Shown piece by piece: positions 27,193 through 35,387 of a DNA stretch of 64,000 nucleotides. Position 1 is the stretch's first letter. Each line of letters opens with the position of its first letter. The notes beneath the pieces are model-generated. The model saw only the letters and a program-made list of their open reading frames with translations. It was not told the origin of the DNA and did no database searches. The position numbers and the translations under genes are program-made. This DNA comes from Pectobacterium carotovorum (GTDB lineage Bacteria > Pseudomonadota > Gammaproteobacteria > Enterobacterales > Enterobacteriaceae): positions 3,100,001 through 3,164,000 of the forward strand of contig CP066552.1 of assembly GCA_016415585.1 (NCBI GenBank), in the 5' to 3' direction.

Positions 27193-27753
27193 ATGGCAAC
27201 GCCATTTGCCGATACGTCATTTACAGATGCACTGTATGCATTGCGTCATCAGCCTCATCTGTGCCTCACGATCCAGGAAGAAAGCGATGCCGATGCGCTC
27301 TTTACCCTGATTCAGCAGGAAAAAGCGCGTCTGCGGCGTACGTTACCCTGGCCGGATTCTGTTAAGACCGTCGATGACACACGTGAAACCATTCGCGCCA
27401 ACAGAGAAGAATTTCTCGCCAAATCAGCCGCCGTGTATCTTATCCGCTGGGACGACGCGCTGGCTGGCATCGTCTCCTTCAACACGATTCAAGACAAAGA
27501 AGGAGTCATCGGTTATTGGATCGCCGAAGCATTTGAAGGCAAAGGCATCGTTTCTCAGGCCGTCAGCACGCTGATAACGGCCTATACCGGTGCGAGCCTC
27601 ATTGACCGCTGCGTCATCAGAGCCTCAACCGCCAACACGCGTAGCAACGCTGTCGCTCAACGGCTTGGCTTCCACTTTCACCACACAGAGAAAGACGCCG
27701 AGCAGATTGGCGAGCAGTGGTTCAATCACAATATTTATCACTATCCTGCCTGA
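27193..27753 (+). CDS. GNAT acetyltransferase, RimL/RimJ-like
   Basis: A 186-residue GNAT protein of the RimJ/RimL group. Acetyl-CoA-binding segments are visible: GYWIAEAFEGKGIVSQAVS around residue 107 (the Q/RxxGxG/A equivalent is EGKGI) and RASTANTRSNAVAQRLGF near 140. Family members acetylate ribosomal protein N-termini; the substrate here is unknown. AAGGAGG sits 9 bp upstream of the ATG, one of the strongest ribosome sites here, and the gene follows the PhzF gene by 11 bp, so co-transcription is likely. Confidence 0.9.
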   Translation: MATPFADTSFTDALYALRHQPHLCLTIQEESDADALFTLIQQEKARLRRTLPWPDSVKTVDDTRETIRANREEFLAKSAAVYLIRWDDALAGIVSFNTIQDKEGVIGYWIAEAFEGKGIVSQAVSTLITAYTGASLIDRCVIRASTANTRSNAVAQRLGFHFHHTEKDAEQIGEQWFNHNIYHYPA

Positions 27754-27856
27754 TATTACCCCGTATACCTTCCATCACCTGATGCGCTGACCTCCCGGCT
27801 GCGCATCAGATTCTTTCTCTTCACGACGCATTACCTTTGCCATATCGTTATATTTT

Positions 27857-27872
27857 TGTGACTGATATCACA
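27857..27872. promoter_or_regulatory. CRP-binding-site candidate, perfect half sites
   Basis: TGTGACTGATATCACA matches TGTGA-N6-TCACA at all ten consensus positions. It lies about 100 bp before the ATG of the 32-codon gene, a distance that fits class I or II activation. Confidence 0.8.
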
Positions 27873-27913
27873 AAAATGTTGAAATCCAATTTCATCTTCG
27901 CTACCATTAAAAA

Positions 27914-27929
27914 CGTGATGAACATCACA
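27914..27929. promoter_or_regulatory. Second CRP-like dyad
   Basis: CGTGATGAACATCACA has nine of ten consensus positions. It lies 57 bp after the first CRP site and 29 bp before the small gene. The dyad may instead serve another regulator of similar shape, such as FNR-family members. Confidence 0.55.
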
Positions 27930-27958
27930 CTTAACTAACCCGTTAGAGGAGCCTGATA

Positions 27959-28057
27959 ATGAAAATGATGCGCAGAATCAGCAAATTCTTTAAAAGAATG
28001 GGAGATGTTTATGTCAGTTACTGTGAACGTATTGGGTCAATCATCAGCCCGTTCTGA
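27959..28057 (+). CDS. Predicted 32-residue cationic peptide gene
   Basis: Not recognised. AGGAG (27946-27950) lies 8 bp before ATG 27959, with stop TGA at 28055. The peptide starts MKMMRRISKFFKRMG and ends ERIGSIISPF. It has eight Lys/Arg in 32 residues and a mixed basic, aromatic and hydrophobic N-terminal half, so an amphipathic membrane-surface helix is possible. It has a dedicated upstream control region with two CRP-like sites and a strong terminator 22 bp after the stop, which is the layout of a genuine monocistronic gene. A type I toxin, a regulatory peptide or a small membrane protein are all possible; none can be picked from sequence. Confidence 0.7.
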   Translation: MKMMRRISKFFKRMGDVYVSYCERIGSIISPF

Positions 28058-28078
28058 TTGTGATATAAACAATCTCTG

Positions 28079-28110
28079 AAGCCGCCTCCTACAGGCGGCT
28101 TTTGTTTTTT
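28079..28110 (+). terminator. Terminator after the 32-codon gene
   Basis: AAGCCGCCT (28079-28087) pairs with AGGCGGCTT (28093-28101), followed by TTTTGTTTTTT. It is a textbook intrinsic terminator, 22 bp after the small gene's stop. Confidence 0.92.
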
Positions 28111-28310
28111 CATCCTCTCTCATACCTATTCATCCCCCTTTCCTTTTTGTCTACCCACACGTCGCCGATTTGTGCAGCACACCGCATGCCTGAACATTCT
28201 CTTTTAAAAACAGCCCAATGCGTTTTTCTTTCACGGCAAAACCACCGTTAACAGACTATGCTTTTCTCTGGCTGTACTTGCTTCGCGTCCACGACGTCTG
28301 CGCTAAAAGA

Positions 28311-28437
28311 TATACCCTAAATAATTCGAGTTGCGTGAAGGCAGCAACCGAGCGAATCCTCAGGAGCTTACACAGGTAAGTGACTGGGGTGAGTAAGGGC
28401 AGCCAACGCACAAGCAGCTTGAAGTATGACGGGTATA
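28311..28437 (+). repeat. ERIC element (127 bp)
   Basis: The ends TATACCC (28311-28317) and GGGTATA (28431-28437) form a terminal inverted repeat, and the centre contains AGGAGCTTACACAGGTAAG and TGACTGGGGTGAG, which are the core of the ERIC consensus. The length is the expected 127 bp. It ends 15 bp before the treB start, so it forms most of the treB 5' leader or promoter. ERIC elements fold as long RNA hairpins and can change downstream expression. Confidence 0.93.
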
Positions 28438-28451
28438 AAAAGGACATGACT

Positions 28452-29870
28452 ATGAGTAAAGTTAAACAACAGGATATTGACCGTCTGATCGAACTGGTCG
28501 GCGGGCGTGAGAACATCGCGGCGGTCACGCACTGCATTACTCGTCTCCGCTTCGTCTTGCACGACTCATCCAAAGCCCATCCCAAGAACATTGAAGAGCT
28601 GCGTATTGTTAAAGGGTGTTTTACGAACGCCGGACAATTTCAGGTCGTGATCGGCACCAACGTGGATGAGTATTACAAAGCGCTGCTCGCCACCACGGGA
28701 AAAGGCGAAATTAATAAAGAAGAAGCCAAAGTCGCCGCTCGCCAGAACATGAGCTGGTTTGAACGCAGCATTTCACATTTTGCCGAGATCTTTTTTCCGC
28801 TGCTTCCCGCGCTCATCAGCGGGGGCTTGATCCTCGGAGCCCGTAACGTAATTGGCGATATTCCGATGCGCGACGGGCAAACGCTGGTACAGCTCTACCC
28901 GACCTGGCAAACCATCTACGATTTCCTCTGGCTGCTGGGCGAAGCCATCTTCTTCTATCTTCCCGTTGCGGTCTGTTGGTCAACCGTACGCAAAATGGGC
29001 GGCACGCCCATCCTCGGCATCGTACTCGGTATCACGCTGGTATCGCCACAGTTAATGAACGCCTATCTTATTGGCCAACAAACGCCTGAAGTGTGGAATT
29101 TCGGCTGGTTCACGATCGAGAAGATAGGTTATCAGGCACAGGTCATCCCTTCCGTATTGGCTGGGATGGCGCTGGCCCTGATCGAAATGCGACTGAAAAA
29201 AATCGTGCCGGATTACCTCTATCTGGTGGTCGTGCCCGTAACCTCGCTCATTCTGGCCGTTTTCCTAGCACACACGTTGATTGGTCCCTTTGGTCGTATG
29301 ATTGGCGATGGCGTCGCCTGGGCCGTTAAGGCGGTCATGACAGGCAGTTTCGCTCCCATTGGCGCCGCGCTGTTTGGCTTCCTGTATGCACCGCTGGTCA
29401 TCACAGGCGTACACCAAACTACCCTCGCGATTGATATGCAGATGATTCAAAGCATGGGCGGCACCCCCGTCTGGCCGCTCATCGCATTGTCCAACATTGC
29501 ACAGGCGGCTGCCGTCGTCGGGGTGATTCTCGTCAGCCGGAAAGCCAACGAGCGCGAAATTTCTGTTCCTGCGGCGATTTCCGCCTTTCTTGGCGTGACC
29601 GAACCCGCCATGTACGGTATCAACCTCAAATACCGCTTTCCGATGCTGTGCGCCATGATTGGCTCCGCTGCGGCTGCACTCATCTGCGGGCTGTACGGCG
29701 TAACGGCAAACGGCATCGGCGTAGGTGGGCTACCGGGTATTCTCTCCATCAAGCCACAGTTTTGGGGAATCTTCGCCCTTGCCACGCTGGTTGCCACCGT
29801 CATTCCGATTGTATTGACATCGCTGGTCTATAAGCGCAAAACCCGCAATGGCACACTCGATCCTACATAG
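28452..29870 (+). CDS. treB: PTS trehalose-specific IIBC component
   Basis: Membrane permease and phosphocarrier that imports trehalose and delivers trehalose-6-phosphate to the cytoplasm. The N-terminal IIB domain (about 1-90) carries the phosphocysteine C28 in THCITRLRF. The IIC membrane domain (about 105-465) includes LLPALISGGLILG, GGTPILGIVLG and the GVTEPAMYG-type sugar site. Length 472 matches TreB of E. coli (473). I use the ATG at 28452, with AGGA 7 bp upstream; an ATG at 28446 is too close. No IIA domain is present; the glucose IIA (Crr) usually serves. treC follows. The ERIC element ends 14 bp before. Confidence 0.95.
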   Translation: MSKVKQQDIDRLIELVGGRENIAAVTHCITRLRFVLHDSSKAHPKNIEELRIVKGCFTNAGQFQVVIGTNVDEYYKALLATTGKGEINKEEAKVAARQNMSWFERSISHFAEIFFPLLPALISGGLILGARNVIGDIPMRDGQTLVQLYPTWQTIYDFLWLLGEAIFFYLPVAVCWSTVRKMGGTPILGIVLGITLVSPQLMNAYLIGQQTPEVWNFGWFTIEKIGYQAQVIPSVLAGMALALIEMRLKKIVPDYLYLVVVPVTSLILAVFLAHTLIGPFGRMIGDGVAWAVKAVMTGSFAPIGAALFGFLYAPLVITGVHQTTLAIDMQMIQSMGGTPVWPLIALSNIAQAAAVVGVILVSRKANEREISVPAAISAFLGVTEPAMYGINLKYRFPMLCAMIGSAAAALICGLYGVTANGIGVGGLPGILSIKPQFWGIFALATLVATVIPIVLTSLVYKRKTRNGTLDPT

Positions 29871-29896
29871 CGGCATATAATTATTGTCTCAACTCA

Positions 29897-29914
29897 GGCC
29901 GTGCTTGCACGGCC
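29897..29914 (+). other. Hairpin in the treB-treC gap
   Basis: GGCCGTG (29897-29903), loop CTTG, CACGGCC (29908-29914). It lies between co-directional treB and treC with no T run, so it looks like an mRNA-stability or processing hairpin rather than a terminator. Confidence 0.45.
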
Positions 29915-29937
29915 CACTGTAATAAAGGAGCGACCTC

Positions 29938-31635
29938 ATGACCATGAACGCCTCGCTTCCCTGGTGGCAAAATGGCGTGATTTATCAAATCTACCCGAAG
30001 AGCTTTCAGGACAGTACCGGCAATGGCATTGGCGACATCGCTGGCATCACCGCCCGGCTCGATTACCTGCAACAGCTGGGCGTCGATGCGATCTGGCTGA
30101 CACCAGTTTACCTCTCTCCTCAGGTTGACAACGGCTATGACGTCGCCGACTACTGCGCCATCGACCCAGCCTATGGCACGATGGCCGATATGGAAACATT
30201 GATCGCGGAAGCGCATCAGCGCCGTATACGTGTCGTCATGGACATGGTGTTCAACCACACCTCTACGCAACACCACTGGTTCCAGAACGCACAGGATCGC
30301 CGTAGTCCGTACCGTCATTTTTATATCTGGCGTGATGGTAATGACGGAGCGCTACCTAATAATTGGCGTTCAAAATTTGGCGGCCCGGCCTGGCAGTGGC
30401 ACGAAGAAAGCAAACAGTACTATCTGCATCTTTTCGCCACTGAACAGGCCGACCTGAATTGGGAACACCCGCGCGTACGGGATGAATTAAAGCAGGTCTG
30501 TGCATTTTGGGCGGATAAAGGTGTGGACGGACTGCGGCTGGATGTCATCAATCTGGTTTCCAAGCAGCAGGATTTCCCGTCTGATGCTCAGGGCGATGGA
30601 CGCCGTTTCTATACCGATGGTCCCCTGATTCATGATTACCTGCAGGAGTTCAGCCGGGATGTTTTTCAGCCCCGTGGCTTGATGACCGTCGGTGAGATGT
30701 CATCCACCTCGCTGGAGCACTGCCGCCGCTACGCCGCGCTGGACGGCAATGAACTCTCCATGACGTTCAATTTCCATCATCTGAAAGTCGATTATCCGAA
30801 TGGGGAAAAATGGACGCTGACGGAACCTGATTTTATCCAACTCAAACAGATCTTTAATCACTGGCAGCAGGGGATGCACAACCATGCCTGGAACGCGCTG
30901 TTCTGGTGTAATCACGACCAGCCGCGCATCGTGTCGCGCTTTGGTGACGAAGGCAAATTCCGTGTGCAATCCGCCAAGATGCTGGCGATGGTGCTTCACG
31001 GTATGCAAGGCACGCCCTATATCTATCAGGGTGAAGAACTGGGTATGACCAATCCAGGCTATACGCGGATTGAACAATACCGCGATATTGAAAGCCTGAA
31101 TCAGTTTGCTGAACAGCGCGAACGGGGTCAGCCGGACGAACAAACCTTAGCAATCCTCGCCAGCAAATCACGCGATAACGGCCGCACGCCGATGCAGTGG
31201 GATGACAGCCATCATGCTGGGTTTACGACCGGCACGCCGTGGATAACCCCATGCCAGAATGTCGACCACATCAACGCAGCACAGGCGCTGGCGGATAAAG
31301 ACTCCGTTTTCTATACCTACCAGCAGCTTATTGCTATGCGTAAAGCACTTCCGCTGCTGACGTATGGGGACTATCAGGATTTGCTCCCCGATCACCCTAA
31401 CGTCTGGTGCTATCAGCGCATCTGGGAGGGACAGCGGCTTCTGGTTCTGGCAAATCTCAGCAAACAGACTCAGCGCTGGCAGCCTCCAATTGATACTCAT
31501 GACCGCCGCTGGCGACTGTTATTCAGCAATTACTCTGATGCACAGCCTCAGCCCGCCATACTGGCGCTACGCCCGTTTGAAGCCATCTATTGGGTACAAG
31601 GAATGCCGGAGAAAGAGGATAAGATTCAGGGCTAG
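29938..31635 (+). CDS. treC: Trehalose-6-phosphate hydrolase
   Basis: Cytoplasmic glycoside hydrolase family 13 enzyme that splits trehalose-6-phosphate to glucose and glucose-6-phosphate, completing the pathway started by TreB. The GH13 (beta/alpha)8 barrel residues are nucleophile D202 (GLRLDV), acid/base E253 (VGEMSS) and transition-state Asp D327 (NHDQPR). Other conserved segments are DMVFNHTS near 100 and GVIYQIYPKSFQDS near 14. At 565 residues it is slightly longer than E. coli TreC (551). The start at 29938 follows AAAGGAG; a second Met follows two codons on. No treR repressor gene is next to it. Confidence 0.96.
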   Translation: MTMNASLPWWQNGVIYQIYPKSFQDSTGNGIGDIAGITARLDYLQQLGVDAIWLTPVYLSPQVDNGYDVADYCAIDPAYGTMADMETLIAEAHQRRIRVVMDMVFNHTSTQHHWFQNAQDRRSPYRHFYIWRDGNDGALPNNWRSKFGGPAWQWHEESKQYYLHLFATEQADLNWEHPRVRDELKQVCAFWADKGVDGLRLDVINLVSKQQDFPSDAQGDGRRFYTDGPLIHDYLQEFSRDVFQPRGLMTVGEMSSTSLEHCRRYAALDGNELSMTFNFHHLKVDYPNGEKWTLTEPDFIQLKQIFNHWQQGMHNHAWNALFWCNHDQPRIVSRFGDEGKFRVQSAKMLAMVLHGMQGTPYIYQGEELGMTNPGYTRIEQYRDIESLNQFAEQRERGQPDEQTLAILASKSRDNGRTPMQWDDSHHAGFTTGTPWITPCQNVDHINAAQALADKDSVFYTYQQLIAMRKALPLLTYGDYQDLLPDHPNVWCYQRIWEGQRLLVLANLSKQTQRWQPPIDTHDRRWRLLFSNYSDAQPQPAILALRPFEAIYWVQGMPEKEDKIQG

Positions 31636-31647
31636 AGGATACCGTGA

Positions 31648-31670
31648 GATGTAGCGGGTAACCCCGCTAC
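31648..31670 (+). terminator. Inverted repeat after treC
   Basis: ATGTAGCGGG and its partner CCGCTACAT form a stem of about nine pairs around TAAC (31649-31671), 14 bp after the treC stop. The following TTATTA is only weakly T-rich. Confidence 0.6.
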
Positions 31671-31673
31671 ATT

Positions 31674-31718
31674 ATTACCAGAAACTCAATTACCAGAAAC
31701 TAGATTGGCAGGAACTAG
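31674..31718. repeat. 15-bp tandem repeat, 3 copies
   Basis: ATTACCAGAAACTCA, ATTACCAGAAACTAG and ATTGGCAGGAACTAG occupy 31674-31688, 31689-31703 and 31704-31718. The last copy runs 4 bp into the elaB stop region. Confidence 0.85.
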
Positions 31719-32026
31719 CGCTTAGCCAGCAGCAATCCCAACACCAGACCGACTGTGGCACCGATACCGATACCGTGCCAGGGTTTGTCATGCACATAGA
31801 CGTCGGCTTTGTCAGCCACCTGCTTGGCGCGCGCATAATAGCTGTCAGTCACACCAATGCGGGCTTTGACTTCCAGCAGCGCTTTTTCCGCGCCCTTTTT
31901 CAAATCAAGGTAGGCTTGGTCTGCCTGATCGCCCGTATAGCGCAATACCTCATCCAGCGTTTCAGACAGAAGTTTTAAATCATCATCGACACGAATTTCT
32001 TCAGGCTGTTTTTTGGTCGCTGCCAT
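31715..32026 (-). CDS. elaB: ElaB family stress-response tail-anchored protein
   Basis: A 103-residue protein of the ElaB/DUF883 family. The N-terminus is helical and charged (EEIRVDDDLKLLSETLDEVL) with coiled-coil character, and the C-terminal 20 residues (IGIGATVGLVLGLLL) form a glycine-rich tail anchor. E. coli ElaB binds ribosomes at stationary phase and sits in the inner membrane. I use the ATG at 32026, with GGGAG upstream, rather than 32056. In E. coli elaB also lies close to nuo. Confidence 0.93.
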   Translation of the reverse strand: MAATKKQPEEIRVDDDLKLLSETLDEVLRYTGDQADQAYLDLKKGAEKALLEVKARIGVTDSYYARAKQVADKADVYVHDKPWHGIGIGATVGLVLGLLLAKR

Positions 32027-32286
32027 AAAGTGCTCCCTTCTGTTATGAAAAGTCATTAGTTATAAATCGTTGCCTGATTAACTATAGACAAGTTTGTGCG
32101 ACTTCTACGGCTGCAACAGACCAGATCATTCCTAAAACGTATTTTGCTTCCATAAAAAAATGCAGGAGCGTTTTTCAACATCGCTTGCGACGGCCCGAAG
32201 AGTGGCGAGCAGGAAGCTCGCCATAAAAAAACGCCGTTGATTCTCATCAACGGCGCTTCATTACTCAAGCAGACTCTCGTCAGCGG
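32027..32286. other. nuoN-elaB gap with two hairpins
   Basis: Contains the elaB promoter region and the nuo terminator. A separate perfect stem TGGCGAGC (32203-32210) with GCTCGCCA (32216-32223) lies just outside it. No gene. Confidence 0.6.
32224..32255 (-). terminator. Terminator of the nuo operon
   Basis: On the minus strand CGCCGTTGAT (32255-32246) pairs with ATCAACGGCG (32241-32232) around a TCTC-type loop, followed by eight T on that strand (32231-32224). It sits 31 bp after the nuoN stop. Confidence 0.9.
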
Positions 32287-33744
32287 TTACATCATTGGCT
32301 GCGCCAATTGCACCAGAGAGATAAGCGGCTGCGGATACAAACCAAAGAACAGTACCACGATGGAGGAGATCAGCACGACCACACCACCCGCAGTTAAAGC
32401 CCAGTTGTTTGGCGTATCACGCTGCAACACCTGCGGCGCATTCAGGAACAAACTCACCATCACGCGCAGATAGTAGTACAGACCAATGGCACTACCCAAC
32501 ACGACAGCACCAGTCAGCCACCACAGTTCAGCATTAACACCGACCGCCAGCACATAGAATTTGCCGAAGAAGCCCAGCGTCATCGGGATACCCGCCAGCG
32601 ACAGCATCATCACCGTCATCACCGCAGACAGGACTGGTTTATGCCAGAATAAACCACGGTAAGAGAACAGTGAATCGGCATCCGGGCCACGGTACGGGCT
32701 AGACATCAGGCTAACCACACCGAACGCGCCCAGGCTGCTGAACAGGTAACCCACCAGATAAACACCGACGGTTTCCAGCGCCAGTTGATGGCTCTGAACC
32801 GCGATCAGGGCAACCAGCAAATAGCCCAAGTGTGCGATAGAAGAGTAACCGAGCAGACGTTTGATGTTGGTTTGCGATACCGCCATCACGTTACCGAACA
32901 GGATAGACGCGAACGCGATGACACCTAGCACAATTCTGACGGACTCGCTGTCAGCCATCGGCGCGTACAGGAACAAACGCATGACTGCACCGAAAACGGC
33001 AATTTTACCGGCCGTCGCCAGAAACGTAGACACGGGCGCAGGTGCACCCTGATACACATCAGGCGTCCACAGCTGGAACGGAACCAGAGACAGCTTGAAG
33101 CCCAGACCGACAATCATCATCCCCAGGCCTGCCAGCAGCAGCGGCTCATGGATTTGGTGATCGCTCAGGCTCTTACCGAGGCTGGCGAAGCTCATATCGC
33201 CTGATTCAGCATAAATCAGCGCCATACCAAACAGCAGGAAGGAAGACGCGGCTGCCGACAGCAGCATGTATTTAATACTGGCTTCCAGCGAACGTTTCAG
33301 GCGGAAGGCATAGCCGACCAAACCAAACAGCGGGAGAGAAAGCAGTTCGATCCCGATGAACAGCGAAGCCAGATGGTTGGCGCTCGACAGCAAAATCCCA
33401 CCCAACGCGGCAATGAGAACCAGCAGGTAGAACTCATCACGATTGTCTGGGTAGCCTTGCAGCCACGGGTAGGCAAACGTGCTGGTTGCCAGACTGGCAA
33501 GCAGAACCAGTCCGGTATAGAACATCGAGAAGCCATCAACACGCAGCAGCGGCGTCACGTCCGTTGGGCCAACCTGGCCGACAAAGTACAGTGACAGCAA
33601 CGCAATATTCAGGCCGATAACCGTCATGGTTGCGTTGACAAAATGGTTGCGTCGCCACGCAATGCACAGCATCACAACCACTACCGTCAATCCGACGATC
33701 AACAGCGGCGATAGCGCAATTAGTTGTTGAAGAGTTATTGTCAT
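32287..33744 (-). CDS. nuoN: NADH-quinone oxidoreductase subunit N
   Basis: Antiporter-like membrane subunit of complex I, 485 residues as in E. coli, with about 14 membrane helices. It has the conserved Lys/Glu pattern of the proton channel, e.g. [19 protein letters not shown] around residue 290. It is the last nuo gene; nuoM ends 6 bp upstream. It sits in the membrane arm and couples electron transfer to proton pumping. Confidence 0.97.
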   Translation of the reverse strand: MTITLQQLIALSPLLIVGLTVVVVMLCIAWRRNHFVNATMTVIGLNIALLSLYFVGQVGPTDVTPLLRVDGFSMFYTGLVLLASLATSTFAYPWLQGYPDNRDEFYLLVLIAALGGILLSSANHLASLFIGIELLSLPLFGLVGYAFRLKRSLEASIKYMLLSAAASSFLLFGMALIYAESGDMSFASLGKSLSDHQIHEPLLLAGLGMMIVGLGFKLSLVPFQLWTPDVYQGAPAPVSTFLATAGKIAVFGAVMRLFLYAPMADSESVRIVLGVIAFASILFGNVMAVSQTNIKRLLGYSSIAHLGYLLVALIAVQSHQLALETVGVYLVGYLFSSLGAFGVVSLMSSPYRGPDADSLFSYRGLFWHKPVLSAVMTVMMLSLAGIPMTLGFFGKFYVLAVGVNAELWWLTGAVVLGSAIGLYYYLRVMVSLFLNAPQVLQRDTPNNWALTAGGVVVLISSIVVLFFGLYPQPLISLVQLAQPMM

Positions 33745-33750
33745 GGCGAA

Positions 33751-35286
33751 TTACGGCCTTGTTGTTGAAATAATTGAATCTGGAGCAGACGACATAAACC
33801 ACTGCTGGATATTTGACATCGCGGCACTGGAGGTATCCAGAATCGGTTGCGGGTAAACCCCTAACAACACCAGTAATACCACCAACAGCATCACGATAGA
33901 CAATTCGCGGAGCGACATACTCTTCAATGGTTCATCAGATTTAGGCGTACCGTAATAAGCACGCTGAATCATGATCAGTGAGTAGACCGACGCAAATACC
34001 AGACCGAAGGTTGAGATCACCGTAATCACCGGCACAACCTGATAGCTGCCGAACAGAATCATGAATTCGCCGACAAAGTTACCCGTACCCGGCATCCCCA
34101 AGGTTGCCACAGCAAAGAACAGAGACAGCGCAGGCAGGAACTTCAAGCGCGCCCACAGGCCACCCATTTCACGCATGTCACGGGTATGCAGACGTTCGTA
34201 CAGTTGACCACACAGAATGAATAGACCGGCAGCGGACAAGCCGTGCGCAATCATCTGAATCACCGCACCCTGATAAGCCAGCTGATTACCGGAATAGATG
34301 GCAATCATCACGAAGCCCATATGGGACACAGAGGTGTAAGCAATCAGACGTTTGATATCCGTCTGTTTGAACGCCAACCAGGCACCGTAGAAGATACCAA
34401 TCACACCCAGCCACATAGCGATCGGTGCAAAAGCATGGGAGGCGTTAGGGAACAGCGGCAGGCTGAAACGCAGCAGGCCATAGGCCGCCGTTTTCAACAG
34501 GATCCCTGCCAGGTCAACAGAACCCGCAGTTGGTGCCTGACTGTGTGCATCTGGCAGCCAACCGTGCAACGGCACGACAGGCATTTTTACAGCAAACGCG
34601 ATGAAGAAGCCCAGCATCAGCAGATATTCAACACCATATGACATCGGCGTCTTCAGCAGGTCTTCATAGTTGAACGTCCAAACGCCAGTGGCATTGTGAT
34701 GCACAAAGACCAGCGCCAGAATCGCGATCAGCATGATCAGTCCGCTTGACTGGGTATAGATGAAGAACTTGGTCGCCGCCGTAATTCTGGTTTTACCGTC
34801 GGAGCCTTTATGGCCCCACAGCGCAATCAGGAAGTACATCGGTACCAGCATCATTTCCCAGAAGAAGAAGAACAGGAACATGTCGATGGCAAGGAACACA
34901 CCGATAACGCCGCCCAGAATCCACAGCAGGTTCAGGTGGAAGAAGCCCTGATAGCGCTGAATTTCATTCCAGGAACAGAGGATTGCCAACACGCCCAGCA
35001 ACCCCGTCAGCACCACCATCAGCAGTGACAGGCCGTCCAGCGCAAGATGAATACCGATGCCGAAGCGCGGGATCCATGGCACATAAAACTCAGATTGCCA
35101 TTGTGGCACGCCTGTCGGTGCGGTCAGCGAATAACCGCCTTGCAACCACAGTTGCAGAGACAGTGCGAGTGTCAGCCCCATTGCAATCAACGCTATCCAG
35201 CGCGGTACTTTCGTACCAAAACGCTCTAACTGCCAGCACAGCAGACCGCCGATAAAGGGGAGAAGAATTAGCCAAGGTAGTAGCAT
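33751..35286 (-). CDS. nuoM: NADH-quinone oxidoreductase subunit M
   Basis: Antiporter-like complex I subunit, 511 residues. Motifs are VPLHGWLPDAHSQAPTAGS near 240 and IKRLIAYTSVSHMGFVMIAIYSG near 300, including the key Lys of the discontinuous helix. It lies between NuoL and NuoN in the membrane arm. Between nuoL and nuoM is a 101-bp gap with a stem GGGCAT/ATGCCC but no strong terminator, so the operon continues. Confidence 0.97.
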   Translation of the reverse strand: MLLPWLILLPFIGGLLCWQLERFGTKVPRWIALIAMGLTLALSLQLWLQGGYSLTAPTGVPQWQSEFYVPWIPRFGIGIHLALDGLSLLMVVLTGLLGVLAILCSWNEIQRYQGFFHLNLLWILGGVIGVFLAIDMFLFFFFWEMMLVPMYFLIALWGHKGSDGKTRITAATKFFIYTQSSGLIMLIAILALVFVHHNATGVWTFNYEDLLKTPMSYGVEYLLMLGFFIAFAVKMPVVPLHGWLPDAHSQAPTAGSVDLAGILLKTAAYGLLRFSLPLFPNASHAFAPIAMWLGVIGIFYGAWLAFKQTDIKRLIAYTSVSHMGFVMIAIYSGNQLAYQGAVIQMIAHGLSAAGLFILCGQLYERLHTRDMREMGGLWARLKFLPALSLFFAVATLGMPGTGNFVGEFMILFGSYQVVPVITVISTFGLVFASVYSLIMIQRAYYGTPKSDEPLKSMSLRELSIVMLLVVLLVLLGVYPQPILDTSSAAMSNIQQWFMSSAPDSIISTTRP

Positions 35287-35387
35287 GGCGTTTTGTGTCC
35301 CTAAATTAAAGAAATCTGAAAACTTGCCGTGGCGGGCATCCCTGTCTGCGGAATGCCCTACCTTTTAGTACGTTACCGGATACTGCC

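Larger units (their letters stand above)
27754..27956. other. Regulatory stretch upstream of the 32-codon gene
   Basis: Holds two CRP-like sites and a candidate -10. A weak TACCAT at 27902-27907 fits a start near 27914. It is described further under the CRP sites and the small gene. Confidence 0.5.
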
